A program made the translations under genes and the position numbers. Positions 1 through 12,055 of a stretch of 64,000 nucleotides of DNA are shown in pieces. The notes under the pieces are model-generated. The model saw only the letters and a program-made list of their open reading frames with translations, had not been told where the DNA came from and did no database searches. The stretch spans positions 827,991-891,990 of the forward strand of contig JAEVLN010000012.1 in the NCBI GenBank assembly GCA_018350325.1, written 5' to 3'. The DNA is from Globodera rostochiensis (lineage: Eukaryota > Nematoda > Chromadorea > Rhabditida > Heteroderidae). Every line of letters starts with the position of its first letter. The first letter of the stretch is position 1.

Positions 1-2236
1 CGCATCGAATCACATCGCATCGAATCACATCGCATCACATCGAATCACATCACATCGCATCGAATCACATCGCATCACATCGAATCGCATCACATCACAT
101 CGAATCACATCACATCGCATCACATCGAATCACAATCGCATCACATCGCATCACATCGAATCACATCGCATCACATCGAATCACAATCGCATCACATCGC
201 ATCACATCGAATCACATCGCATCACAATCACATCGCATCACATCGAATCACATCACATCGCATCAAATCACATCGCATCGCATCGCATCACATCGCATCG
301 AATCACATCGCATCACATCGAATCACATCGCATCACATCGAATCACATCGCATCACATCGCATCGAATCACATCGCATCATCACATCGCATCGCATCACA
401 TCGCAGAATCACATCACATCACATCGAATCACATCGCATCGAATCACATCGCATCGAATCATATCGCATCGCATCGCATCACATCGCATCGAATCACATC
501 GCATCGAATCACATCGCATCGAATCATATCGCATCACATCGAATCGCATCACATCGCATCACATCGCATCGAATCACATCGCATCGAATCATATCGCATC
601 GAATCATATCGCATCACATCGCATCACATCGCATCACATCGCATCGAATCATATCGCATCACATCACATCGCATCACATCGAATCACATCACATCGAATC
701 ACATCGCATCGCATCGAATCACATCACATCGCATCGAATCACATCGCATCGAATCATATCGCATCACATCGCATCACATCGCATCGAATCACATCGCATC
801 GAATCATATCGCATCGAATCACATCGCATCACATCGAATCACATCGCATCGAATCATATCGCATCGAATCATATCGCATCACATCGCATCACATCGCATC
901 ACATCGCATCGAATCATATCGCATCACATCACATCGCATCACATCGAATCACATCACATCGAATCACATCGCATCGCATCGAATCACATCACATCGCATC
1001 GAATCACATCGCATCGAATCATATCGCATCACATCGCATCACATCGCATCGAATCACATCGCATCGAATCATATCGCATCGAATCATATCGCATCACATC
1101 GCATCACATCGCATCACATCGAATCACATCGCATCGAATCACATCGCATCCATCGAATCACATCGCATCACATCAAATCGCATCACATCGCATCGAATCA
1201 CATCGCATCGAATCATATCGCATCACATCGCATCGAATCACATCGCATCGAATCATATCGCATCACATCGCATCGAATCACATCGCATCGAATCATATCG
1301 CATCACATCGCATCGAATCACATCGCATCGAATCATATCGCATCACATCGCATCACATCGAATCACATCGCATCGAATCACATCGCATCGAATCACATCG
1401 CATCGAATCACATCGCATCACATCGCATCACATCGCATCGAATCACATCGCATCGAATCATATCGCATCGCATCACATCACATCACATCGCATCGAATCA
1501 CATCGCATCGAATCATATCGCATCACATCACATCGAATCACATCGCATCACATCGCATCGAATCATATCGCATCACATCACATCGCATCACATCGAATCA
1601 CATCGCACATCGAATCACATCACATCGCATCGAATCACATCACATCGCATCGAATCACATCACATCGCATCGAATCACATCACATCGCATCGAATCACAT
1701 CGCATCGAATCATATCGCATCACATCGCATCACATCGCATCGAATCACATCGCATCGAATCATATCGCATCGAATCATATCGCATCACATCGCATCGAAT
1801 CATCACATCGCATCACATCGAATCACATCACATCACATCGCATCGAATCACATCGCATCACATCACATCGCCACATCGCATCGAATCACATCGCATCACA
1901 TCGCATCGAATCACATCGCATCGTCACATCACATCACATCGAATCACATCGCATCACATCGCATCGCATNCACATCGCATCACATCACATCGACACATCG
2001 CATCACATCGAATCACATCGCATCGAATCATATCACATCGCATCGATCACATCACATCACATCGCATCGAATCACATCGCATCGAATCACATCGCATCAC
2101 ATCGCATCACATCGAATCACATCGCATCGCATCGCATCACATCGCATCGAATCACATCGCATCACATCGCATCGCATCACATCACATCGAATCACATCGC
2201 ATCACATCGCATCGAATCACATCGCATCACATCGAA
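1..2236. repeat. Pentanucleotide-based satellite array
   Basis: The sequence is a continuous run of 5-bp words (CATCG, CATCA, AATCA, AATCG and occasional TATCG) in ever-changing order, so it is a degenerate satellite and not one clean long unit. Higher-order blocks recur, for example repeated ACATCGCATCGAATC stretches around 720-1340. One undetermined base (n) sits near 1970, which suggests a difficult assembly. There is no long ORF. A short relic of the same words reappears at about 2766-2800 beside the last exon of the next gene. It is not the nematode telomere repeat TTAGGC. Confidence 0.95.
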
Positions 2237-2788
2237 TCTATTGGCTTTTTGCAAAATGCTCCTTTCTTTCCCATATTTCGGTGACTTAAAAATAAAATTC
2301 AAAAAGTTACGTTAAATAAACATTCGTCCAAAACAAATAATGAATAATAATTAAAATCGCAAATCCACCACCTGGTGGCGTGCGGCTCCTCCGTGTAGGA
2401 CCATTCGAAATTGGGCCGCTGCTGCGACGACGTCAGACACATTTTTAAACTTAAATATTTTTACCTCTCGTAATTTTGAAGTGAAAAATTAAAATAAAGT
2501 TCTTGTGAAACTGAATTTGTAAATTGAATAATCATTTATTGGCAAACTGTCTGATACATTTTTAATTTTCTCAACAAACCCCCATAAAAGTTCCATCCGC
2601 AGTTGAGATAAAAATGTAAAAAAAAATTTTCCTTTGTTATGGTTCGGTTAACCAAAATTTTCCGTTTTAGGGACAGAAGGAAATGTTCAAAAAAAAAACT
2701 TGGCATTTAAAGGAAAAAAAGTTTTTCGATCGGAGCACACCACTCGAATTCAACAAGTGATCTGATCGCATCGCATTCATCGAATCAA
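2237..2788. other. AT-rich non-coding spacer
   Basis: AT-rich spacer between the satellite and the first coding exon. I see no convincing exon or RNA gene. Relics of the satellite words occur at about 2766-2800. Confidence 0.6.
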
Positions 2789-5700
2789 TCACAGACATCG
2801 CGGGTCCGTCGTCACCGCCATCTGTGCCGTGTCCACTTTCATCGATGCACGCCGTTCCGCGCGCCGTTTCAAGACGCGTGCCTGCTTCTTTAGGCCGGGA
2901 CACGTGCCACGAGCCGGCACAACGATTTGTGGAGCGCGTCCTTCCGCGAATTGCTCCTCCAATTGTTCGTCGTCCGCCAGAAAAGCTTTTTGGCGCTCGT
3001 CCAACAGCTGACTGAGCAGGGCGCCCTCGTTCCAAATGTCGGGTTGGAAGCCGCGCTCGACGCGTTCCGGCTGCGGCATGCGCAACTTCTTTGCTGCAAT
3101 GGAACCGAACTGTGGGAAAAGAGTTGGAGATGTTCATGAGACTATCGTATTCCATCAACCCACACCCAAAAGACGACCAGACCACCTGATCTCTGGGGTC
3201 CACGGGGGAAGTGCGGCGTTTGAAGTACTCCTGGATTTGTTCTGCTTCCATGTCCGTGCTCCGCAACGTCTCCGCCACTCTGGTGGCGGTTGTGCCCCCA
3301 ACATCGAATTGCGTGCCGCCTCTCCCCTCCGGCGTCTTGCCGTTGTGCAATGTTTTAGGCGTTTTGCGCCGTACTCCGATGCTCTCCGACGTTGTTGCCA
3401 TCAATCGAATCGGAAAGTTGGCCATAAATCGACTCAAACTGGTGCGCATTGTTGGCGCAGACGCTAATGGAGTGCACAGACTGTTGCTGTTCTTAGACAA
3501 TGCGAGGTTCGGGTTGTACAACAACGACGACATCGAAGGTGGCATTGGCAGGTCGGCAATGAATAAGGAGAATTCGCCCGGACTGATCGGCTCGTACGCG
3601 GTAGTCGAAGCGTTCACAATGCTACCAATGCCGCAGTGCTGATGGGCATCGGTCTAAAGAATAAAAAAAATGAGTTTGTAATTTGTAAAAAATAATGGAC
3701 AACAAATAGCGAAAAAAACAAACAAAGGAAGGTCCTCAATGCCTCCTCACAAAAAAAACTTGGATGAGAGCAACCCCTAGTCTGGGAGTTTTTAAATTAC
3801 GTGAACGACTTCTCGAGAGCAAGACAACAATTATCGTCATCCCGACCACAGAATCCGCCGTTCATTCTCTTAAAACGTACTTCACCGAGTTCGGCCTCTT
3901 CTTGCTGCCGCTTCCGTAGTGATTGTTGGCCTCGCTCCCGATCGGCGCAAATAGACAACTGTTCATTCTTGTTGTTGTTCGTCTTATGCTGTTGATTCTA
4001 TTGCTGCTTGCCACCGTTGGTGTCCAACGGCACTACCTCGCTGCTCGCATCGTCGCCACCTGACGCCATCATTAACGCTGACTGAGTTGGTCTGACAAGC
4101 GTCGGTTGCACCACTTTTTGCTGCGCTCGTCCGCGATAAAGGCGTCTAGCAGCGACGGTTTGGTGTCCATGTCAAAAAGGGAACGAATGATGTTCGTTGA
4201 CGAAGATTTGTTAGGCTCTGCAAAATGGGACAGTCAACAAATATTTTTTTTAAAAGTTCGGTATTTGTAAATCCAGATAGAATAAATTTCCTAAGAAAAA
4301 AGAATTTTCGAATATACAATTCAGTAAATTCTTTTATTCTCGCGCACCTTTTTGGGTACTTTCAAAAAACGAAAACAATTCCGAAACGCGAAATCGCTGC
4401 TTTATCTCCAAAGTCCAATTTTAGAATACTAAACAAATAACCTGTCGACATTTCAATGGCAGCGCAACTGCGAGCAAAAACAAGGCTGTGCAGCAGCAAC
4501 AGGACGGTACTGGTGGTGGTGCTGCTGACTTTGTTGGGCCAAAAGTATCATTTCTTGCAGCTCCATCGGGTTCAGCTGCGGTGCCGGCTGTTGGTAGTCT
4601 TGGTAGTGCTGGAGGAACGGTAAGACGTAATATGATTTAGTCACAAAATAGTAATTAATTATTTTTATCAACAATTGAAATAAGTCCCTTTTCTGTTCTA
4701 TTATATTTCCATAACGCCCCTTTCAATGTTCATCTGCTGTCGCAATTACCAGTGATTGAATTTTGCGATGAGGAGCTTTCTGCTGTTGTTGGCCTCTTCC
4801 AGGCGACGCGGACAGACGTTGTTGTTGTTGTGCCGTATTTGTCTGCTGTGATTGACCACAACCACCACCGCCCAACAATGGCGAGCAGTACGACGACGAC
4901 GAAGACAACGTGCCACCCTGGGACGGCGAAGTGCCGTCGGCGGTTACGACGCCGCCTGCCTGCGGCTGACGACGTTTCCACCAGTCGAAGGAAGCCATTT
5001 TCATAGTAGAAGCCATCCGTGCCGGATCATAGTATCTGAAGGTAAAACCGGAATAAAATAAAATCCGTTAACTTTTTTTACGAGGTCCCAAAAATCTTTC
5101 GCGTATTTTGTACAGCTTCCAAAATTTCTTTCAATTTTACAAATCCATCGCTTTTTAATTTCGTTGAGCTAATTTGTATTTAAATTCTCCAAAATGCAAG
5201 TTTCTTCACTTGATGTTCGTTGACGGCGTTGGAGAAATCAAATGGTCAGGCGGAGATTGTTGTGCTGCTGCAAATTTGCTCAATTGCTGCGGCGCAGCCA
5301 AAAGCGACAGCACATTGATGGCGGAGGAGGACGGCATCGTTCTCGCCTCGAGCGTTTTCTGTTTCTGGTTAAACAAAAAAATTCACCCATAAAAATAAGT
5401 AAATGAAATTTTAATATCGGATAATACAAATTTGTACAAATATTTCCCAATTTTGTGTAAATAATAATTGGGTCCCAAAATTTTTGATGATCCCAAATAA
5501 AGTCATTGACCAAACACCAAAAAACTGCACACATTTATTTTTGTTTGGTCATTGACCAAACCTCGAGCCCTTTAAAAAAAAGCTCAAATAAAATTCAGAC
5601 TCAAAGCCCCTACCATCATAAGCTGTTGCTGTGCGGCGGTGCCGAGTTGTTGCAGCATTATTTGTTGGTCTGTCGTTCTTTTCGAGCAGTGCTCCGTCGC

Positions 5701-7432
5701 CGTCATGCCTTTCATCTGCTCCACCGTGCTCCATTCCGCCTTCGCTTGCGCCACCCGCGCGTGCCGCTGTGCTCGTAATAGAAACCGTCGCTGACCTCGT
5801 CGTAATACCTGAGACAAACAAAGATTTTAAGACACGGGCAAATATTTGGTTTGTTCACTTTAGTTCAAAAGTCCTCATCAATCCAACCGGGTAAAGAAAT
5901 ACTCCCCCCACCCCCTAACCAACAAAATGACAAAAACAACAATACAAATGGTCCTCCTTCGAGTTGTTAGGCGCTTTCCCAATTCGTTGCTGCTGCTGCT
6001 GCGCCGACTGGTCAACCGTTGCAGTTTGCTTAGCCAATCATTTGTCGGGTTTGGAGCAGTTCCTAAAACTATTCAAATTTTGTTGAACGACCTCAAAACG
6101 TTCGTAACTACCCACCTGAATTGTTGTTGGACTCTGCCATTGACGAATTGGTGCCAACATCGTTTTTTTGCCTCCAGTCGCCCATTGCGGACGAATTGGC
6201 ACGAGGCCGATGATCACGGGCTGACAGTTCAACGCAGCAAAGAATGCCTGATTTTTAAAATCTTTTTTTTTTTCATCGTTTTTTTAACTCTTTTTTTTCA
6301 TCGTTTTAATCTTTTTTTTTTCATCGTTTTTTAAATCTTTTTTTTCATCGTTTTTTTAACTCTTTTTTTTCATCTTTTAATCTTTTTTTTTTCATCGTTT
6401 TTTTAAATCTTTTTTTTCATCGTTTTAATCTTTTTTTTTTCATCGTTTTTTTAAATCTTTTTTTTCATCGTTTTAATCTTTTTTTTCATCGTTTTTTTAA
6501 ATCTTTTTTTTCATCGTTTTTTTAAATCTTTTTTTTCATCGTTTTAATCTTTTTTTTTTCATCGTTTTTTTAAATCTTTTTTTTCATCGTTTTAATCTTT
6601 TTTTTCATCGTTTTTTTAAATCTTTTTTTTCATCGTTTTTTTAAATCTTTTTTTTCATCGTTTTTTTAAATCTTTTTTTTCATCGCTTTTTTAATCTATT
6701 TTTTTTAGGACAGCAATGTTTGAAATTATGATATTTTACAAAATAATAAAAAAAAATGTATTGAGGAGGGGGAGGAGTGCGCGGTAACATATGCTGAAAA
6801 TGATGAAAAATCCGTGAGAGAAATACACCCACCAGGCACGGAAACGTGGACGGATGATTCCAAATTTTTGACCCAAATCTCGGATTGCATATCGTTTTTT
6901 TGAAGATTAAAATCCAAAAATTGGTTGTCTCCTGGCGCCGTTTACGTCCCTAATACGCATATTTACGCGAAGGATGAAAGGGGAAAAGAAACCCTACACA
7001 ACATATATTTAACTTAGAGAATAAATAGAAATCAAAAAAATTCGAAAATCATCGTTTTCACCGCATTCATCGGTGCTCAGCAAGCAGGCGGAGGTTTGAC
7101 GGAGAATATTAAGCGCTGTTGTTGTTGTTGTTGTTCCGATGGGCTTCTGGTACTCTTGTCTGAACTTATGGAAGGTCTGCTCCAGTTGGGCTTGGGACAT
7201 GTTGTGGGAGAACAATAGCTGTTGTTGAAGAGCTCCGTTGGGAAAGGACGACGATTCACACTGCTTAAAGCAAAATAAGTCCAAAAACCCCTCCAAATAT
7301 TCTAAAAAAAACCTGTTGTTGTGCCGTCGTCGTTATGGAGGATAGCAAATGTTGCGGATCCAACGCTATAAAACTGTGCGGGGTCGAGATGGCGAAGCGT
7401 TCGAGAAGAGGACGGTGACTGAGTGCGCGCGT
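2789..7432 (-). CDS. Gln-rich unrecognised protein gene, multi-exon, with frame disruptions (possible pseudogene)
   Basis: Many exon-like blocks on the minus strand read as low-complexity, Gln/Ser-rich protein. The best resolved are the two 3' exons, about 3186-3653 and 2789-3109. They are joined by an intron with CAG/GTGGTC donor and CCCACAG acceptor and end in TGA. Upstream blocks lie near 3800-4210, 4480-4620, 4740-5030, 5600-5817, 5940-6240 and 7030-7430, with polyglutamine near 4790, 5990 and 7120. Two blocks share a motif of the form YYD...(G/S)F...W(R/W)KRR, near 5720-5800 and 4960-5030, which may be an ancient internal duplication. Several blocks change frame without a splice site (near 4120 and 5740) and one carries an in-frame TAG (near 4000). 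The gene is therefore either decaying or affected by consensus indels. I do not recognise the family. Confidence 0.45.
6262..6705. repeat. T-rich minisatellite (TTTTTTTCATCGTTTT unit)
   Basis: About twenty copies of a 20-25 bp unit made of a T-run, CATCG, another T-run and AATC, with alternating unit lengths. On the minus strand it reads as A-runs around CGATGA. It ends immediately upstream of a likely 3' splice site of the minus-strand Gln-rich gene (AAAATCAG just above 6247). The array would therefore fill an intron. Confidence 0.9.
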
Positions 7433-7547
7433 GCGTGAGTAAGGAGTCAATGGCGTCCTGCTTGTTCTCAACGGTCTTCGTCACAATTTCAGTGTTGAAG
7501 TGGTCATGAAGACAGTGATCAAGATGGGGCTCAATGGGCAACGGCTC
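7433..7547 (-). pseudogene. Fragment of a BRR2/SNRNP200-type Ski2-like helicase
   Basis: A 38-residue block reads [15 protein letters not shown], then [18 protein letters not shown]. This matches a conserved stretch in the N-terminal helicase cassette of the spliceosomal helicase BRR2 almost residue for residue (from memory of the family). Nothing else of this ~2100-residue protein is present on either side. The frame runs straight into Ser-rich sequence of the Gln-rich gene. I infer a captured exon fragment and not a working helicase. Confidence 0.7.
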
Positions 7548-7619
7548 AAATGCTGCGCGACAAGCACAGTTCGGGAAGTTAGGCCCTGTTCTAAACAGTT
7601 GCCCGTCAAACCGATCATT

Positions 7620-8500
7620 TTGGGTTGAACTTCAAAATAGCCCCAAAAGTTTGATCACCTATACTGGTAGAAGCCATCGCACTGATTCCTTGTGTAAAAA
7701 TATAAGTTTTGATGGCGACTTGAACAGGCCGACTGTGTGCAGTCAACGAGTCAAAACGGTGGCATTTGTCTGCTGCAGGCCTTGGAACAGTTCAACTTCC
7801 GTCCGACGTGCTTTATCGTTCCAATGACTGATCTGAATGGCAATGCGATGATCGCTTTTCGAGTTTCTCTAAATATCAATCTTTTTTAAACATTGTTTAT
7901 TGAAACTCGTTTGAAGAAATTTGTGAAAACCAAAAAAAAAATCCCAAAGAAAGCCTACCAAAGCGTCCTTTTCCTGTCCAACGCTTAACAAATAGACAGA
8001 CTTCGGCGGCACATATTTGACTTAAAGGGTGGCCAAAGCTCCGCGACCTTCGGGGTCGGAATTTCTCAAAAGAAGCAACAGGTGGAGTTGCTCGGAATTG
8101 GGAACGGCCAAAGTTCCAATTGCGACAGACCTCCCGGAATCTGAAAGAGGAAAATTCGCCAATCGACAGCTTTTTAAAGTTTAACGAAATTCAAAAATTT
8201 GACATGCATGTATTTTCATAAAAGCATTTACTAACCCGAAGCTGTTCAACTTGAACGCCCGTTATTGGGTTGAAGAATAAGACAATGGAATCTTCTGAAT
8301 TCTAAAATTGTAAATAAATGTAAGTTGGAAAATGGGCAACCCTTCAAAATTAAAACCGACCTGAACATTAAACACGGTGGCTGCACAGTCACAATGCTGC
8401 AACAAGCGATCCGAAGCACTCGACCCGACAAAATGAGTGGCGTCTTTCCGATGGTTCTGCTGCAGCACGGACAAAAGAAAAATTTGGACCATTTGATATG
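7620..8500 (-). pseudogene. EMC1 (ER membrane protein complex subunit 1) gene fragment
   Basis: Several short exon-like blocks follow the order of the C-terminal half of EMC1, the large beta-propeller subunit of the ER membrane insertase. About 8361-8500 and 8236-8301 give a block ending in VLFFNPITGVQVEQLR. About 8020-8140 gives IGTLAVPNSEQLHLLLL. About 7959-8020 gives PKSVYLLSVGQEKDAL. About 7743-7870 gives ISHWNDKARRTEVELFQG, like the YWNTKARRNEF region of animal EMC1. About 7627-7720 gives YIFTQGISAM, like YIFPSSISAM. Roughly 110 residues expected between two blocks are missing. The frame shifts between blocks, stops occur at 7743 and near 7612, and the C-terminal transmembrane region is absent. 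This is a broken, partial copy. Confidence 0.65.
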
Positions 8501-8514
8501 AATGGTCTCTCTAT

Positions 8515-8805
8515 TGCGTGCATTGATTGAAATCTGTTGTGGGCAAAATGCTGACCCAGAAAATGACTGGCATTCGGTGGGCATGAGAGGAAGGACAGAG
8601 AGCAGGACGTCCGATGTCTGGTGATGTTCATTCAGCCCGCCCCCCCCCCTCCCCCTCTCCTCACCACATTTGGAACACTTGGACATGCATGGTCTATTGC
8701 ATGCATTGATTGAATGGGTTGTGGGCAAAACGTTGACCCAGAAAATGACGGGCATTTGGTGGGCATGAGTGGACGGACAGAGAGCAGGACGTCCGATGTC
8801 TGGTG
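8515..8805. repeat. Diverged direct repeat (~105 bp, two copies)
   Basis: About 8518-8623 and 8697-8803 are two copies of the same sequence. They share the block TTGTGGGCAAAA, then TGACCCAGAAAATGAC, GGGCATGAG and AGAGAGCAGGACGTCCGATG, and differ at scattered bases. A short C-rich tract separates them. Open frames across both copies are probably not genes. Confidence 0.85.
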
Positions 8806-10458
8806 TTTGAAAATAAATAATTTATCATTTTCAGTTCGGTAGAATATGAAGCAAAAATTATGGGTAAAACGTTTGATCGCTGGGGAGGGGAGATACGGTA
8901 ATCGAATTGAAATGACAGTATAAATTTGCTTTTGTTGTTTATTGTTTTGGAACAAAAGAAAGGAAAGTTTTAATGCATTGGCACGAATCTCCTCTGAACA
9001 ACAACGTATTCGAAAATAGAGAATTTTAATTCCCAGCGTCTTTAATAAATGCACAATCGATAATTCACATTAATTTTAGCGCTTTCAAAAAAGACGTTCT
9101 TAAGAACATATTTCTAACAATCCGAAGACCAAAATCAACATGGTGTGTTTATAACAGGGATGCCAACAAAAATTTTTCAAAAACAGTACATTTTAAAAAA
9201 TGGCTCAAAATATAGTAAATCTTTATTTTTTGCATGAAATGTTAGCTGTTTAACCATATTTCTCACCACCGATAATTTTTCTCAACAATTCGGAGTTGGA
9301 AATTGCTCACTTGGATTTTCGAAAATTTTGCCGATTTTCGATGTTCAAAAAGCACTTTTTTTGCGAATTTTGCTTTAGTAGGGGGGGGGGGGTCGGCGGT
9401 GCCGATAGGCGCCGCCGAGAAAATTTTTTGATTTTCGACTCAATTTGGTAAGAAAATTGCTCCAAAAATTACGAATTATCCTGACAGTACAATAGAAGGA
9501 TCGGGGACGTTTGGGCGCTGCCCTTTGGGCGCCGACGTTTGGGCGCCGCCGTTTGGGCGCCAGGCCTTTGAAGTGCCATAACTCTTCATGGAACTAACCA
9601 AACTAAATATATTTGGTACCAATCGAAAGCTCTATATGTTTAGAAGCTATTATCTAGCAGTGACTAAACGATCATATAAACCTTTAAAAAGTTATAGTTT
9701 AAAAAGTGCGAAAACCCTAAGTTTTGTGGTAGTTTTCGATTATAACTAAAGGATTTAAATCACCTTTTTGATTTAAATACAAAATCTAAAATTAAAATTT
9801 GGCCATCTGTCTAAAAAAAAGGACGTGTACCCCAAATAAAGCACAAATCTTTAAAAAAAAAGTACATTTTATTTTAAGATCTCGACTCTCAAAAACAGTA
9901 CAAATCTTTAAAAAAAGTACAGATACGAACCCTGGCTTACTGTTATGAGTGTGTGATGGAATACCCCACTTACCCAAAGGCACATATTATCAAATACATA
10001 TTCGATCGATTGGTTAAATATAAAAGGAGTTTAAATGAGATAAATTCTGTTGATCTGGATGAAAACATTCGATTATTTGTGGATTGGTGTGGCTCAAGAG
10101 CAGAATTCAAAAAAAAATAAAACTGGTTATAACAAGAACAAAAAACAAAGTGAGCGAAAGGAATTGGATTTTGGAGGAGATAAAAAGGAAAATTGGATAT
10201 GGAAGATGAAGTAGACGGGCGATCCGTGGCAAAAAATGCAAAATTCGACAGAAAATAATAACCCATCGTCGGTACATCAGATGGACAAAATCGAAAGCAC
10301 CAAAACACGGGATGATTCGAAAAGCGAAGCAAATAAAATGTTAAAATGGGTTCGACGATGGTGTCAATTAGGCCGATCTCTCACCAGAATTTATTCGTAT
10401 TAAATGCGATGTGTTGCTTTGACTGGGGTCACCCACGTGGATGAACAAACAGAAAACT
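8806..10458. other. Non-coding, repeat-rich interval
   Basis: No convincing exon. The interval holds a G-run at 9380, the CGGCGG hairpin repeat at about 9393, and three GTTTGGGCGCC-type units at 9508-9570. Paired AAAAGTAC/AAAACAGTAC segments near 9170 and 9860-9930 may be the ends of a degenerate mobile element. Confidence 0.5.
9393..9418 (+). repeat. Dispersed hairpin repeat CGGCGGTGCC-GATA-GGCGCCGCCG
   Basis: Ten bases pair with ten bases across a GATA loop (one G-T type mismatch), then GAGAAAATTTT and CGACTCAATTTG follow. The same sequence occurs at about 36313 in the same orientation and twice reverse-complemented at about 26433 and 26558, so it belongs to a dispersed repeat family. Confidence 0.85.
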
Positions 10459-11470
10459 TCAGAGAACGGCGCAAGACTTTTTCTGTTTCACTTGCTGGGG
10501 GCACAAAACGGCACGAATTGCCTCGTCAAACACTTAAATTGTTGGGTATTTCATTTAGTTGGAGAATTGGGAGGTTAACCAATGAGCACTTTTAATTCAC
10601 TCTCCCCCCATCAAAAAAGAGGTCCTTTAATAGGAAAACATTAACCTTTTGGGTAAGTACTTCGCCTTGTTAGAACTTCTTTCCTTACCCTGTTTAAGGC
10701 CAACTTGTGTGAGCGCGGAGCACTCCAAGTATTTCGTCGCTTTGATCTCTTTCGCCATCTGATGGCCCTGCGCAACGGAAATTGGGGCCAAGCGACGCTC
10801 CCTCAGTTTATCCAACGTTTTGGGGTCTTCTCGTAAGTCGAGCTTAGTGCCTGGGCACAAAGATTGGTTGGCTTTAATCCATTTACCCGTTCAAACATTT
10901 CGTTGTAATACTTACCAACGAGAATGATGGGCGTTCGTGGGCAGTGATGGCTAACTTCCGGATACCATTTCGCACGGATGTTCTCAAAAGAGGCCGGGTT
11001 GACGAGGCTAAAGCGGAAGTCATCCCCAAATTAAAACTTCGTTAAAATGATTGTCAACGGATTAACCTGAAACACAGCAAAAAACAGTCCGTCTGCGGAT
11101 AGCTAAGCGGCCTGAGCCGGTCATAGTCCTCTTGTCCGGCAGTATCCCAAAGTCTTAAAACGAAGAAAACATCCAAAAAAAAAACGTTAATGCGAATCCC
11201 TAAATACCCAAGGTTTATCGGCCTTCCGTCCACCATAACCTAAAAACAATTAGCTTCGAAAACAACAGGTCGACTGAAACAACACAAACAAACATTGGCT
11301 GAGTAATTGTCGAACACAGTCGGAATGTACTCACCCGGAAAGGCATTGGTCGTGTAACTCAAATTGGGAGACGCAATGGCACTCATCCGATCACCAATTA
11401 ATTACCTGATTAGAAGACAGGTCTTCCCCACAGCCCCATCCCCAACAACGACGCATTTGATCGCTTGCAT
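10459..11470 (-). CDS. ced-10: Rac-type small GTPase
   Basis: Seven exons: 11406-11470, 11294-11357, 11208-11239, 11067-11153, 10916-11007, 10689-10850 and 10459-10532. Together they give 576 bp, a 191-residue protein, the normal Rac length. It starts [20 protein letters not shown], with the P-loop GDGAVGKT. Next come the switch I/effector segment [13 protein letters not shown], switch [19 protein letters not shown], the TKLD base-recognition motif, and a CSAL motif. The C-terminus is Lys-rich and ends CAVL, a CAAX box whose final Leu predicts geranylgeranylation. Rac cycles between GTP and GDP states at the plasma membrane and controls actin remodelling, engulfment and cell migration. The start is the only ATG giving the canonical N-terminus. 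All introns fit GT-AG. Rac paralogues (ced-10, rac-2) cannot be told apart here. Confidence 0.95.
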
Positions 11471-12055
11471 TTAAGAGCAAAAGTTCATAAATCCTGAAAC
11501 CTTCCGGCTGATACTCGGAAAAGATGAGAAAAAGGGCTGATTGACCTTAAGAATGTTTAGTCGATTAAGAAAGCAAAAAGATAAAAGGCGAAGCAACAAA
11601 CATTATATATTAAGTACAATTTGACTCCGTCATAATTTATCATTAATCGATGAAAGCAAAATAGCATTATAAATGATGGATTTTCATCAAATTAGATTAA
11701 AATTTCATGCAAACGAATTCTTTGAAATGTTTACATGTTTTTGGTTAAATGAAGATTCATTTAATATCATTCAACAGCTACTCATTTACGAAAACCTCAT
11801 TATCGAAAATGGCGCGGAACTTCCAAATGAACATTACTTAATTCACTCGAAAATATAGAACAAAATACGTTCAAATTTGTTGATTGCGTAAGCACAAGAG
11901 AAATCTCGTCATAAAAGGATAGTGCAGGCCCGTATCCACGGGGAGGGGGAGTATGCGTGAACATTTTAATTCCCCTGGCGTCGCCAATATTCCTATCCCT
12001 CCCGCCACCTGAAACGGGCCTGGGACAAGAATATACATTTTATGATGCTTCCCAT
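11471..12055. other. Intergenic, AT-rich, with a small inverted-repeat element
   Basis: This interval holds the 5' flank of the Rac gene and the 3' flank of tsg-101. A short open frame at 11673-11858 is AT-driven and unconvincing. About 11924-12022 looks like a small element whose ends are GCAGGCCCGTAT and ACGGGCCTGG, imperfect inverted repeats related to the CAGGCGCGTAT family elsewhere in the window. Confidence 0.5.
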